From contig NC_135136.1 in NCBI RefSeq assembly GCF_051014445.1, forward strand, positions 27,980,001 through 28,044,000: a stretch of DNA of 64,000 nucleotides, in the 5' to 3' direction. This document shows, in pieces, positions 49,532 through 62,545 of this stretch. Positions within the stretch are counted from its first letter, which is position 1. Each line of letters starts with the position of its first letter. Position numbers and translations under genes: made by a program. The stretch is from Colletes latitarsis (taxonomy: Eukaryota > Arthropoda > Insecta > Hymenoptera > Colletidae). The notes beneath the pieces were generated by a model. The model was not told where the DNA came from. It did no database searches and worked only from the letters and a program-made list of their open reading frames with translations.

Positions 49532-50570
49532 CAAGGTATTCGGTTATCCGTGGGAAAAATTTTAATGGGAGATTCTAGAGGCCAAAATAAGACGGAAATC
49601 AAGAATACTAATTTGTTGATGGAGGTTTCGTTAAAAAGTTAACAAAATTAAATTAAAAAATTTCAAATCATTCTGAAAAAATTATTTACGGTTGCGAGGC
49701 TCAATTACAATCATTTTTGGTGGATACACATATCCCTGAAATCCTACCCACTGTCGAGATAAAAATTCGAGTAGGTACTGAAATTTTTAGACGAAATAAA
49801 AAAATTTCAAATCATACTAAAAAAATTATATGTAGTTACAGAGACCAATTACAAGCATTTTTGGTGAATAGACATACTCCGAAATCCTACACACTTTCAA
49901 GAAAAAAATTCTTTACCAAAAATCTAATGTGAGGCCAGAAATGCTTTCTTGAAATTTCATGCATATCTTTAAAACGTCATAACTTCTGAACACATTGAAG
50001 GATTTTAATGTTTAAAAAAGCAATCAACGTGTATTTTAGTAGAAAATATGTAGCAATTATAAAAATATTGGAAAAGTTGCTCCTTGATCCCAGAAAATGT
50101 GAAAACCCCCATAAAAGTGGTCCAATTTTCAAATGTTCATAACCCCTACAATAGTGAATATATTTCATTGAAATTTTTTTCTGAAGTAGAGCCCATGGGT
50201 ATCTATAAAAAAGTATTAGATAACTTTTCTGCAGGAAGTCTAACAAAATTATTAAAAATCAATAACGAATATTTAAGAAAAATCAACGAGGGGTAAGGTG
50301 CCCAAATTTTTCGGCGAAATTGAAAAGTTTCAAATCGTTCTGAAAGAATTATTTTCGGTTGCAGGGGTCAAGTACAATCATTTTTAGTGAATGGACATGC
50401 CTTCAAAATCTTGCACATTTTCGAGAAAAAACTCAGTACGGGCGAAACTTTAAACGTTAATAACTTTTTAACAAAGCCTCCATCAATAAATTGGTATTCT
50501 TGATTTTCGTCTCATTTTAACCTCTAGAATCTCCCATTAAAATTTCATGCAGGGGTGGGCGAACACCCTG
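49532..50570 (+). mobile_element. Family A MITE, long form (1039 bp)
   Basis: The left end is CAAGGTATTCGGTTATCC after TA (49530-49531); the right end is GAACACCCTG at 50570, followed by CA where other copies have TA. Layout as in the 21234 copy: arm, two modules, central unique module (about 49930-50295, 'cataacttctgaacacattg'), one module, arm. It is non-coding. Confidence 0.88.
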
Positions 50571-50775
50571 CATATGGGAGTTTGGGACTAAACTAATAAC
50601 TCCTAAACTATTCAATTTTCGACCTAAAGCCTCTAATACTTTTTTCAAGGGGATACAAAGATGCATCGATTTATGAAAAAAAAAAAAAAAAATACAATTT
50701 TACTAAAAAAATTAAGGTGATCTTAATTTTTTGTTGAATAAAAAAATTGTTATAATGGGAAAAATCAGCATCGTT
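50571..50775. mobile_element. Family C fragment adjoining family A
   Basis: Starts CATATGGGAGTTTGGGAC right after the family A terminus and matches 40680-40905 through the A-rich run (50669-50690) and 'gatcttaatttttt(g/t)ttgaataaaaa'. Similarity stops near 'cgtttac', about 50778. The junction with family A is at the same base as at 40679/40680. Confidence 0.7.
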
Positions 50776-52053
50776 TACATAAGAGATTTTGCGTTTCACT
50801 ATTAACCGAATGAGAAAGAAATTGTTTTGCCACGTAGACGTGCATAGCAGTGGAGACGCAGTGGAGACGCAGCTTAATGTATAAAAATCATTTAGACTAT
50901 ACACTCGTGTCACACTCATCCCTTCATATAAAACATCACTCACTTCATATCATACTTTCTTGCATTCTATGACAACCAGTACCACAGACGTGATTATGAT
51001 TTTCCAAATTACAAATATTTATCTACCGTGTTTGAATTGAAGTTTAAAACGATACAACGATAAACTGGCGCTAGATTTTTGCGTAAAGAAAATCCCTGTC
51101 GCGAGATGAAGGGAGTTGGAGGAAAGCGTTTTCGCGTGTTCAGCATAACTCGAAATCCGATCCGTGTTGCAGTGGATAATGCGGCTCGGTAACAAGTCGG
51201 TGGGTGTAGGTCGTGTCCGGGTGGCTCAGAGCCACGGTAGAGCTACTACGAACGGATAAGACCTGGCAGGTGGCCAGCCTTCGAGATATTGCACATGTTT
51301 CTTCGGCCGCATTTGCATACCAAAGCTCCGTAAAGTGTGAAACTATTGCCGGCGAAGCCAATCCGTAGATCGCAGATTAAACGGCTGTTCGCGGGCGCCC
51401 AACCCCTTCGCGCCACCCATCCGCCGATTTTCCCGTTTCTTATCAGCTTGGAAAGGAAAGCCCCGATGGAATTACGCTCGATACCCGTAACACTGGCGTG
51501 TTTTCCCTAAAAATAGTACCGCCTTGCCTGCCCCGTAAATATTTATGCAGCCTCGTGGGCAGAAAGAGAGAGAGAAAGAGAGAGAGAAAAATCATAAATA
51601 TTTAGCTACGAATCTATTATATTATATTATCCGATCCTTTTACAACAAACCTCGTCTGGATGGATTCGCGAATACGTCGATGAAAAACGAATAGCGTATC
51701 GATCGCGTTGCGTGGGCGAAGGCGTCAACGAAAGTAAATATTGACATTAACAATGGCCCAAGTATGAAAAGTCTTAAACACTTAGTGGTTAAGTAGTTCG
51801 TGTAAGTAATAAATATTTTTAGGTAAAATCACAAGGAATGTATGTATTTCTTGATTATATGGAGTAATTAATATATAAACAATTTAGTGACGATGTTCAA
51901 ATCGACAATTGTGCAATCATCTTCTCGTAATTAACATCTTGAGAGAACAAATATAAAACTGTAGTATAAATGAAAATGTAATTAAATATTTTTAAACTGT
52001 CATCAAAATTAGAAAATTAGGTTTAAATTTATATTTAAATAAAATTAAATATA
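50776..52053. other. No gene recognised; GC-rich 51050-51760; (GA)n at 51560-51590
   Basis: A 12-bp tandem duplication (cagtggagacgcagtggaga) lies near 50850-50871. The GC-rich patch has one 73-codon minus frame without a domain. A purine (GA)n tract lies at about 51560-51590. Confidence 0.35.
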
Positions 52054-52057
52054 TTAA

Positions 52058-52565
52058 GCGGTCATTTCTTTATGGACGTTGCGAAATTTAGCAATTTTCA
52101 TGAATTTTTTAAAGTGAATGCTACATATGTTCAACGCAGCGATTCTTGTTTGTAGATTACTTAACTACATTTATATTTTTTATGCAGTTTTAAATTTTAA
52201 GTAATTGCTTTTTACAGTTATTACGCCCACAATGAACACATTTGAAAATTACGTCTCGTTCGTGTAGATGATTAACTGGAGCTCTCAGAGTGGTCTAAAA
52301 CCAAAAAATTGAAAAGATTTTTAATTATTATCCATGTCAAAGTAAATAATTTAAATTTTGGCAAAATGGTGAATATTGAAGGTGAGAATTTTAGAATATT
52401 GTATCTTTTTCGGCAATATTTTGATACAAAATCTATGATATATTATACTCAATACGAACATATAATTCTGAGAGCTAAAGACGAGAGCATGAAATAATTC
52501 TGAGATTTTATTTACGCTAGGTGAAAAAGTTACGTTTCCAAAACAACACGTTTTATACTAGGTAA
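52058..52565. mobile_element. Family D element, decayed and truncated copy
   Basis: TTAA at 52054-52057 is followed by GCGGTCATTTC, resembling the GGGGTCAGTCTC terminus at 35125. Internal wording is shared with 35125-36002: 'ggcaaaatgg(t/c)gaa', 'gattttat(t/c)tac', 'aaa(a/t)t(t)acgttt'. The right terminus is not found. The match is by eye and interrupted. Confidence 0.45.
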
Positions 52566-54990
52566 AATTAGGTGCTAAATTTTGTAAATTTTTGTAAATT
52601 TTGTATGAACAAAATATCGCGTATTATGTCAAGTACATTTTGCATTAAACAGCACGATGACGTGAACGAATGTGTTGAGTTTGAAAGTAGGAAGACCGAT
52701 TATAGATGAAAAAATATTGAAATTACCTGACAATGTCAAGAAGACATTGCATTTATTAAAACGTTTTGTGAAATGACGCATACTTTAAAACTATTAGTAT
52801 ATTTGTACATATTTCTCATTGATACTTTGACATTTTCGAGTTTCTATACTCCAATTTCTTGTAATTTCCCTTTAACTTGAAAAGACGTACAAACTACACT
52901 TTTAATTGATTGAATTATACGAACTAAAATATACTTCGAGGTAGCAATCATATAAAGTATCGAGAAGTTCAAGTATCGTTTCCTCAACATACGTTGATTA
53001 ATATCATGTGACATCGTTCTTTATAGCCATATTAAATTTATTAACTACCTAGTCCTCATGATTTTCCTAGCAGGACAGGGTGTAGAAACAGTTCTATTAG
53101 AAGTGGTTGTTGAAAGATGCAGCAGCATGTCGCTTAGGCTGTTAGACGTGATTTATGACAGAGTTAAAAATCGTCGCTAGTGCAGAAACGTCAGTACTCC
53201 GACATTTGCGTGTCAGCACTCAGGTCCATCATAAATCTCTGACTTTCCAAACGAAGGAAACCAAAAGCACACAGGTAGAGAGCAACAAAAACTTCCAGCG
53301 ATGGTCTCATCCCCGCGAGCCACATGCCCCTTTTCAAAGTCACCGCGCTAAGGGCTGATACTTCATCTTAGAACTCTCACTTAATCAGATCACTTTATCT
53401 TATATCGTGTTACGAGCCAAATCCCTTTTGTATTACAACGCATCAATGATTCTTAAAACGAGTCTCAGATGTGATTCGTTAATTGAACATTTCTATCCCT
53501 TCCAACTTTTAAATGGATAGAACAGACGAAAAATCATACGGAGTCCTTTTCTTCGACTATCGTTCATTCTTTCTTATTCGCTATTCTTTTCTTCGACTGC
53601 AATTCATTTTTTTTCACTCGTTGTTCCTTTTTTCGGTTATCAACTACGACTGGCGATAAAAGATAAAGCTAGATAAGATAAATATCTGCTGGTATTAAAT
53701 TTCGCTTCCACTTTACAAAAAATGAACGTGCTACTTACGGAGCGATGTTCATTTTACGAATCATCACTGTACTGGTTACATAACATTTTGTCTTACAACA
53801 CATCATAGCTCTCTCTATCAATCAATAATATAATAAACCAGTTAAAACCAAACAACTCTTAATCTTTTCATTCAGGATCCATTTATTCTGGATTCGCGAT
53901 AAATTGTATTCGCTGCCTCTTCGTTTTCGCGCTACACGCACTAATTACGCGAATGAACATAAACTGGCGTTATGCAATTTATATTTGATCCAAACGACTC
54001 GTCAAAGAATTGAACGATCATACTTACTCCTGTTCGTGTTAACGCGTGAAAATAATTCGCGTGCTGGTTGTAGCCCGCGGCCGCGATATTTCGTTGTGTT
54101 TCACAGACAGTGTATTGCCGTCCCGGCAATAACAGTATCGTAGATACGCGCAACGATAACACGCGTTAACGTTTGTATCCCGCGAGCAGTGAGTGGAGGG
54201 ACCGTTAACGGAATTATATCGAGCCGAGCCGGAGGATCTTCGAGGTCGGTAGGTTTGTTGAGTTATTAGCTGTTTCCTCTCAGAATTAGCAGTAAATTAG
54301 CATACCATTAACGCTACCTGCACGCACTCAGGTTACTCGATAATCCTCTAATCCCCGAGTTTATCTTCGCGTGATCCTATTATCGCCAAGTGAAACGCCG
54401 TATGAAACGGCCCTACGTGTTGCTTTTCGGATACGAAGAAAGCTCCAGGTAACGTACACGTGGTACGTCCGCCTTGCCGGAACTCGAGTTTCGCTGGTTG
54501 AAAGTTTACAGTGCTCGCCCCGCGATCCATCATGCGCCTCGCGAGCTTGATCGGAGACGGGGAACCTTCGAAGCTTACTTCGGATTCCAAGCTAAGCTCC
54601 ACTGCTGATACATAATATTTCATTTCTTGACATCGGTAATGCATTATTGTATCATTAACCCCTTCGTAATATCGAATCGGTCTAGTGATCCGTATTACGA
54701 GCACGGCTAATAAGACACTTATACGAAGCACAGACTCGGACTGAGATCATAAGGAATCATTTTAGCGAGGATCAGATCATGCAAAGAGCATACAGAATGA
54801 TTCTAAAAGGTCTCAAACTCGTCTCGCTATATGCCAAAAAAATCCTTTCTATTTAAGTAAAAGTTGTATCCCCGCCACTAGCGTAGCCCGAGTAATGTAA
54901 TCTGATTTGCAATCGAATATCTGGGCGAAGAGATAACCAAATGCAATGACAAAACTATTTTTATTTTTCACTTTCTTTATTTTAAAATGT
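52566..54990. other. No gene recognised; ~41-bp tandem repeat; GC-rich 54040-54750
   Basis: Imperfect tandem units beginning 'cttttcttcgact(a/g)' lie at about 53547 and 53588, with a partial third at 53628. The GC-richer patch 54040-54750 has a 127-codon minus frame (54348-54731) without a domain. 53040-53440 is moderately GC-rich, with a 67-codon plus frame of no recognised family. Confidence 0.35.
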
Positions 54991-56277
54991 TTTATTGAAC
55001 ATTTTATGAGTGGACGAAGGTATTGGCATACTCAAATAAAAACATTCAAAAATGACTTGGAATTAAATATTAACATTTAGTTGGCCCTCCTTCTCTTTTA
55101 AGGACTTTCTTTAATCGTTTGGACATTGAATCAACTTTTTTGTAAAATCCGGCTCGATTTTGTTCCATTCTTCTAAAAGAACGTTCTTCAAATCTGCTTT
55201 GTTTGTTATATGTTTTTTAATCCTTTTTGCTAATTCGTTCTAGACATGTTCGATAGAATTCATGTCTGGACTCTGGGGTAGTGTATTTAAAGAATGAGAA
55301 ATATTATAAATGATCCAATAGCGTACGATGTAAGCAGTATGCTTTGAATCGCGACCTTGTTAGAAATAAAAATTAATTTTTTCCGCACTTTTGAATAAAT
55401 TTTGTTTTAATATATTTAAATATTTTTATTTGTCTATAATATTGTATATAAAAATCAATTCGTCAACCTAACCCAAACGCTGCCATAGAACCCCACACCA
55501 TAACCTCACCATCTTCATGTTTTACACTCGATTGTAACTTTCGTAGATCCAATTTAGTATTTGGCTTTCTCCAAACTAATATTCTACCATTGGATTTAAA
55601 TATATTAAATTTGCTTTCATTTGAACACAGTATGTTCCTTCAAAATGTAGAATCCTTCGTTATAAGTTCTTTAGCAACTTCAACCCTCATCTTTCGATTT
55701 TTTTCCGATATGTATGGTTTTCTTGGTGCAACACATACAGAATATGCGGCAGTTTTTAATACCGTCCGCACAGTTTTCGAACTTACTTCTTCACTCTTTA
55801 TTTAATATGTATCATTCTGAATTCTGAAGAGTTTAATTTATGATTTTTCTTCGGTTCATTTACAATTTTACGTTTTTCTCTAGGAGATAACCTGGGAGGA
55901 CAACCACTTCGATTCACATTATCAAAATCTGATTGATTTATAAATCGTTTTATAATGCTTCTAATAGTAAAACGATTTCTGTTAACAATTTTTGATATTT
56001 CACTATAAGATTTTTGCATTTTATATAAATTTATTACATATTATTTATCTGTCTTCATTTGTGGTTTTTTTCGCTTTTCTTGACATTATTACTTTTTCTT
56101 ACTTTTCCTGTTACTAGATGACTGAACATTAGGATGATCGTTGTTAAAAATGACAATCGGGGAGTCCTCTACCTACATTTTAAACTGACAATCGGAAATT
56201 TTTTAAAACAAATGAGGATATACTACATTTAACATCATGTGCCAATACTTTTGTCCACCCATAAAATGTTCAATAAA
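54991..56277 (-). mobile_element. Tc1-like element with both terminal inverted repeats (1287 bp)
   Basis: The left TIR (54991-55028) and right TIR (56240-56277, read in reverse) match at 35 of 38 positions. They start TTTATTGAACATTTTATG and include GTGGAC(G/A)AA(G/A)GTATTGGCA. Length and layout fit a typical 1.3-kb Tc1-like transposon with a single transposase gene on the minus strand. The exact outer base and the TA duplication are uncertain because the flanks are AT-rich. Confidence 0.85.
55070..56086 (-). pseudogene. Tc1-like transposase pseudogene inside the 54991-56277 element
   Basis: Start candidate ATG at 56086 (MSRKAKKTTNEDR), with a stop soon after in that frame. A second frame from about 56037 reads INLYKMQKSYSEISKIVNRN and NRSGCPPRLSPREKRKIV, the N-terminal paired-like DNA-binding region. 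Further down come SNESKFNIFKSNGRILVWRK, KHEDGEVMVWGSMAAFG and the C-terminal KKVDSMSKRLKKVLKREGG, ending PTKC and stop at 55070-55072. All are characteristic of Tc1. The first catalytic Asp (usual S/T-D-E-S-K-F) is Asn here, codon at 55619-55621. Frameshifts occur between blocks, so it is inactive. Confidence 0.9.
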
Positions 56278-56424
56278 TACATTTTTGTTATTGTTTCGTG
56301 AATCAATGTATATTATTGCTTCTGTAATGTAATAAACTAAAATAGATAAATGAATATGTCAAAAAGTTTTTCCTTCAAATCAATTTGTTTAATAGTTATA
56401 ATCATTTGTACCACCACAACTATG

Positions 56425-56451
56425 CTGTGCCAATGCTTATGTCCAGCACTG
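56425..56451 (-). repeat. Solitary Tc1-type terminal inverted repeat
   Basis: On the minus strand the sequence after TA reads CAGTGCTGGACATAAGCATT, followed by GGCACAG. This is a typical Tc1-like end, different from the TIR of the neighbouring 54991-56277 element. No matching opposite end was found nearby, so it is a remnant. Confidence 0.55.
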
Positions 56452-56453
56452 TA

Positions 56454-59280
56454 TATACCATTCATACACTTCTTACATACTAATATCCTACAATATACTT
56501 TTAAATTTTACGCAGCTGTCCTTTATTCCTCCAAAATCCTGGAATATGTACATATCACATTGTTTTCAATTAGAGAAATATAAAAAACACATGTTGGCGT
56601 GTTAAAAATTTGTTTCGTTAAATGGTTTCATTGCTGGATACTGAGGGAACTAAAATATTGTCACAGGTATATATGTACGTTCATTGTTGAACAAAAGATC
56701 AAGATATGATTACTGCTTTTTGGAATGGAATGGGAAAAATTGTACAGACTAACAATTTTTTGAAAAACTAATTACTTTTCCTGGAGTGCATATACTTGAT
56801 TAGTCAAGTTTTTAGTGAAGAAAAGTTTTTGAATAACATTTACTCTAGCTAATTCTATGGAACATCAAAGAACGAAATCTTTTCCTTATTCTACATTGTT
56901 TCATCATTTTAAAGGTTAACTTTTAATAACATCTTATAACTATATCTGTCAATTTTCATTCTTTTCACTCAACACTCTCAACGTATACAATCTTGATATA
57001 TTACATTATATTAAACACTTATAAATATTGTCCTAACCAGCAATAATAAATGTTCAAACCTTGATACTAGAACACACAGTACACCGACATTTCGATGATA
57101 GAGTAAAGACAGGTATAAACATTGTATAATAAATCTCACTAGTATTGATAGAATTGTTTCTGCAAGTATAATTATTCGCGTAAAATAAATTTCACTTGAT
57201 ATTTTCGTAAAATTGTTACACTTCAGGAAGCTTGAAGTTTTTGTTTCAGTATGAGGGTACTTCGTAGAGTCCACAAATACTATTATGGTATGCTTGAAGA
57301 ACAATGGTGAAATCATCCGATTCTCGTAAGAAAGCCTATTAACGCTTTCGTCTTCACAGTGCAGTGATTATCGATTTCCGGTGGCGCAAGAGAACTGCGA
57401 AACGCAGAGAAAGGAACGGAAGCATTTCGAGCTCCGAAGTTCCATAAAATACTATTCGAATGTCAATAAATACCTAAAGTCCCCTCCAGCCTTAATACCT
57501 GGTGAGATTGTTCGTTCTGTACTCTTGAATCTCGTAACTTATACTTTTGTTTAACAACTAAACAGAGAATGAAATACAACGTAAGCGTAGGTCTTGTAAT
57601 ACAGAAACGGCAAAACGGATCCATTTATTTACTTCCGCGATTGTTCTGTGAAACTGGAATTATTATCATCTGTTTGACATCGGCGAATGGAGCATTTCAG
57701 GGAATGTTTGCAATTGACTTTGCTTCAAACTGTTTCTTAAATCGTTGACGAATGAAAGATCATCAAAACTTCAATATTTTTATTTTTATTTGTAATTCCT
57801 AGAGGTAGGATTCTTGAATCTTTTAAGATTTTTTTTTTAATTACAGTGACAACGTTAGCACTGATTGATCTATTATCATTTGACTCTCGTTTTCTAAACG
57901 AAGCTGTATCTCCGAGACGATCGTGTTATCTGTAGAATATTTCCTCATTTGGCAGGCATCTCATTAGGATAATGATTCGCAGACAGACATTTCGCGTTGA
58001 CTGAGTAGTATTTGGTAAGCTTATACGTGAAATGCATTCCTTGATGGTTTGAATATATATTTACTCTCATTTTTAAATAATTAATTCAATTTACAGTTAA
58101 GAATTACAATATCATCTTCTTACAATTTATAGTAAGTTGACAAGATCCTATTAGACAGACTTATTTTCGACTATTATAACCTCGACTATATCATCTTGTA
58201 ATTTATATTAAATATTCACTTTGTACTGTAATTCAATTCGTTTCCCACTCTGTTGTAGATCCCCTTAACATTATATAATATTGATGAACATAAAATATTT
58301 GCATAAATAACAAGTAAGAGCAATTTTAAATTATAATATTAGAAAATTCCTCGTAATAAACAAATAATATACTGTAATATTTAATCTTTATTATTTTACA
58401 TTTTGTAATAATTTAATTATTTATGTTTACCAGTATTTATCCTACGTGTTATGTATATTACAATGTTATATCTATCAGCATTATGAGATAAATTTACTAA
58501 ACTTCACAACGGGATCGAACACGTTATTATTATATTATATGTTATACAAATGTTCAATTCCTAAAACCATTAATCTTTATTTTTTTCAAAAGTAATGAAG
58601 ATATGAAGAATTATTTATTTCGAATTATTTCGTAAAAGTTATAAAGATATGTATATTTCGAGAGGTTCTGTTATAAGCTGGTTTTAGCTGAATCTTGGGT
58701 ATTTTCAATTTTTTTAAATTATGCATCTCAAAAACTTAAAGAGTCGGTGGCATAAAAAACAATTGTGATTTTTTTACTGTACCGAATACAGTATTATTTT
58801 TTAACTGCTCCCAAAACATTTAAAAGTCATCCCTGCAAGGTGTTCGTCCCATGTTGGGAAACACTGGGTTAGACCAATAATCATTTGGCCAAAGTTTCAT
58901 CAAAATCGGTACCCTACAATTCCTAGTGTTCTCTTGTTAGTAAACTCTCAACTATCGTTCTTGTTACTCCTGAATCACATATCCTAGAGTTGAAATGGTA
59001 TGACATGTTCTAACGGGTCTACTTAAAATCACGAACAACCGTTTCAGCGACGATGTTTCCACGGTCAACGCTTCACCAACACCGACTTTAAGCGATCCTA
59101 TGTATTATTGACGTAAATACAAGTGACAGTGATTGTATACAGTTACTGATGATAGCGTTCATACAATTCTCTCGCCAATATTGTTTTAAATACTTTGTAA
59201 AGTATTAGTATTTACTAGTGATTGTATACATTCTCCTGTGTTTGTTCCTATAGATTATGTTCAGTTTATATTTTGTAATA
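56454..59280. other. AT-rich, no gene recognised
   Basis: Short low-complexity open frames only. 'ctgcaaggtgttcgtcccatg' at about 58834-58854, followed by 'ttgggaaacactgggtta', resembles TE-terminus wording but no partner was found. Confidence 0.35.
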
Positions 59281-59680
59281 TGAAAATATTCTATGAACCA
59301 GAGGATTCAAAGGATGCAGAACTACTAATGAACATGTTGAATGACGATGACATTGTGATACCATCCGCATTCGTCACCACAAATATCTGAGTCAACATTC
59401 TTCACCAAAAACATCTAAATCACTATCCACCTCATCACCTCACAGCAATAACATCTGAGTTACTATCTACATTACCACCTTGTAGCAACAACATTTGAGT
59501 CAGACATCAGGCCTCAAACCAGAACATCCCCACTCTACAGCCATACCCAAAACGACCTTTATAAACCCTTCGCCCAAATAAAGTACAGCTCTGTATTTCA
59601 AAACTCAAAGTTCGCGTAACGTCACTCTATCCGTTCCTTAGTTTAGCTACGGCATAAGTTACAACAGAGGTAATAGTTGT
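59281..59680. other. Short acidic open frame and degenerate ~40-bp repeats
   Basis: ATG at 59281 opens a 36-codon frame with an acidic start (MKIFYEPEDSKDAELLMNML) that stops at 59388-59390. Downstream are three or four degenerate units built on 'accac...aa(c/t)atctgagt(c/t)a' between 59375 and 59500, then AATAAA at 59577-59582. It may be the tail of a transcribed element; there is no domain. Confidence 0.25.
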
Positions 59681-62541
59681 ACGCAACGTTACATTAAGTT
59701 TCGCGAGTTTGTGTCTTTTTCAAATGATGCGTAAAGTCCCGTCACAACATCAACACGGAGGAAGATTTGAAAAATGAATCTGATAAGTTCCAAGGGAATC
59801 AAGAAAATGGATATTCCATGGCGTTTGCCTTTCCGTGGATCGTCGTCGAGCGCAAAGGTCGTGGGAGTCCAGCGATGCATTCAAGACGCGGGTACGCGTC
59901 GCGACGTTAAACGAAGGCGCTAATTTCGGAACGAGGAACTGGCTCGAGGTTGGTCGTGTTCAAAGTTTCAAGGTCTCCGTGGGGAGATGTTGCGACCACG
60001 CCATCGTCGATGTAAATTTTGAGCCCCTCCTTGCTCTTGGGCGTGAACTCATCGCGACGGCATATAACGCCGCGTCCACATTGGCCCGAAACGTTCTAGA
60101 ACGATTGCGGCGTGCTGTTTCCAGATTGTTTGCGTACAATTGAGTTGCTAAATAAATGTATAGACTTAGACCTAAGAGAAAACGATCTTACTTGCAATAC
60201 TACTTGGAGCCAAGTGTTGAGAAAGCTAATAATTCTACATCCCTTGGTGGTGAGGCGACTTGGGGGTAGATTACGTACTTTTGATCTTCGGATTAGGTGG
60301 TTATAGGCTTAAATAACCTTGATCCAGGACAGGGGAGTTCAATTGTTCCACTTATCCCCACTTTCGTCGTAAGACATATCGTCATTTCAACTAGAACGGG
60401 GACCTAGACACCAATCAGACTCACAGCAGTACTCTTTTACACTTTAAAAGTGAAACTTTATTGTACGGTTCGGAAGGACGTCTTTACTCAGTTAAAACTG
60501 AACAAAAAGTGAAGTGACGCTTAGATTCCCTAAAGGAAAATCTGGCGTCCACTTAAAAAAGGAAAGAATCCATTGCCTGCACCATGTTTATTTTCTTGGC
60601 CCTCGACGACAAAACAATCCCAGGCCCCTAGGCTCGATGGTGCCAATACGGTCTTCGTATGCAGACAATGGACAGTGTTGCTCACTGTTAGATTCAGTTT
60701 TGTAAATGATTATTTATCAATAATCCAACATCTTTCACTAAACAACTTCTCGTGGATGCACAGTACATCAGACTGTCTGCGAACGGAAAGGATCAAATCT
60801 TTGAGCGAGTATGCCCATGTGTCCTGTTAGAAAGAAAGACCCGAGAAGAACTTTCTTCACAGTCTTTGTTAGAATCAAGTCTTTCCAAAATCTCTTTCAT
60901 TTTCATTCAGATAACGACGAGGGAGTTAATTATTTCGAGTCCAATAACCTATTGATAGCCTAGGTAATTTTAGAAAGCTGAAGAACATCTACTGTTCGCA
61001 AATAGGAAAAGATGACGACTCTATTAGTAAGGATAACGCAAGAGAAAAATTCTTACTCCACTATAATTAGCTGTGTCTTCCGTAGTATTTTCTTTGCGAC
61101 TTGTATAACAAAACGGTAACGCGTTATACGAGAGTTTACCGTAAATCTACAATTTCTATTCGTTATTTGGAGATGGAAATTTATCTCTCTTTGCTGCAAG
61201 CTGCTCCTCCTGCTGACGAATACGGTTCTGGATCTGCTAGTAAACACCAGCGTGGATAGAGCATAACAGAGCAGACGGATAATAACAGCTACACGCCCAT
61301 CCGGTTTGTTTCCGTATTTACAATTTCATCCTGTCGCGTTTCGGGATTTACGGGATCCTGTCGCCTTAATTAATTCCAAAACGAGCAGGCGATATTATTA
61401 GACCAGTTTATGCGCGTTGCTTCGCGACGAAAGACGAGCCACTTTTCAGTGCGCGCATATTCGACGGAGATTTTCCGAAAAGTTTGACAACCTCGAGAGT
61501 TCGTTCGAGACACGGGACCGAGGCGAGGCGTTAATTTCGCCTGGAAAGGAAGGCTGACAGCGCGATGCAACCCCGGGGACGTTCATGGGGACGAAATGGA
61601 CGCGTAACCCCGATCCATCCGCAACGAAGTCTTTGCTGGCAGCAACATTTAACCTGCCATTCCTCCATACCGTCCCTTCCCCTTGCCCGTTCCGCCCGCA
61701 CTCTGGCTCTTAACTCGTTTCCGGAAATGGAGTTCAGTCCTGGGTCACGTTCGCCGCCATTTCTCTGAGTCGTTGTAATTAGGATTCAGCCCAGTTCGAC
61801 TCGGCTTTGGCGAATTTATCCCACTTCCGGCGCTCCTGGGTCTCTCTCTCGGTTTCGAGTGGAAGAAACTTCTGTGCCTCGTGGCTGATGCTCTCTGTTT
61901 CTCTCTTTCTCTCTTCATCTACCATACGCGAGCTCGCAGACTAGTTGCGTCTCTCTTTTTCTCTTCGTTCTCTCCTTTTTTCCGTCTTGGTTAGCTCGCG
62001 GGACTTCTCCTGAGAACGAATCTGTGGTTACCATCTGGTGAACCGGGAAGAGTCGAAACGTGTCTATTCGGGGCGCACGTTCCGCCAGAATTCACTGCGT
62101 CTGCTCTTTATCTTGCGAATAATCCGTGATTTAAGATTCGTTCCGACGGTTGCGATTAACCCGCGACTATGAACCTGTGATCGAGAGACTCTCGCGTCTC
62201 GGGGATCTTTACGAGCGTTTGTTATCGATGCTGATATTGATTTTATGATACGAAGGTGGGGAAAACATTTGCGTTGATTTTTTTCAAATTTGATAGCATG
62301 TTGTGGCACAAAATAAAGCATAATTAGAAACCCCTGATTGAAAGTACCATTGAAATCTAATATATTAAAAAAGCGATACGTGTAATGGATTTGAATAATT
62401 ATTTAATTTTTACTTCGACAATGACTGTAGTATACCAACGTAAGTCCCTAAGGTGACTTAATCGACCGTATATCCAAGAACTCAACATTTGTAATTTTAT
62501 TGAGGTTTCTAGAGAACGAAGATCTTCACAAGAATGTGTTC
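59681..62541. other. No gene recognised; GC-rich 59690-60120 and 61250-62230
   Basis: Two GC-richer islands with antiparallel open frames (102 codons plus at 59835-60143; 67 codons plus at 61565-61768) and no domains. A CT-rich stretch at about 61840-61990 (repeated tctctctttt strings) could be a promoter or 5' UTR-like region, but nothing downstream supports a gene. On the minus strand an AATAAA lies near 60455-60465. Confidence 0.3.
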
Positions 62542-62545
62542 TTAA

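Noticed and set aside
60640..60705. Y-A-D-N string considered as a reverse transcriptase YADD motif
   Set aside because: No neighbouring reverse transcriptase motifs, and the motif lacks the second Asp.
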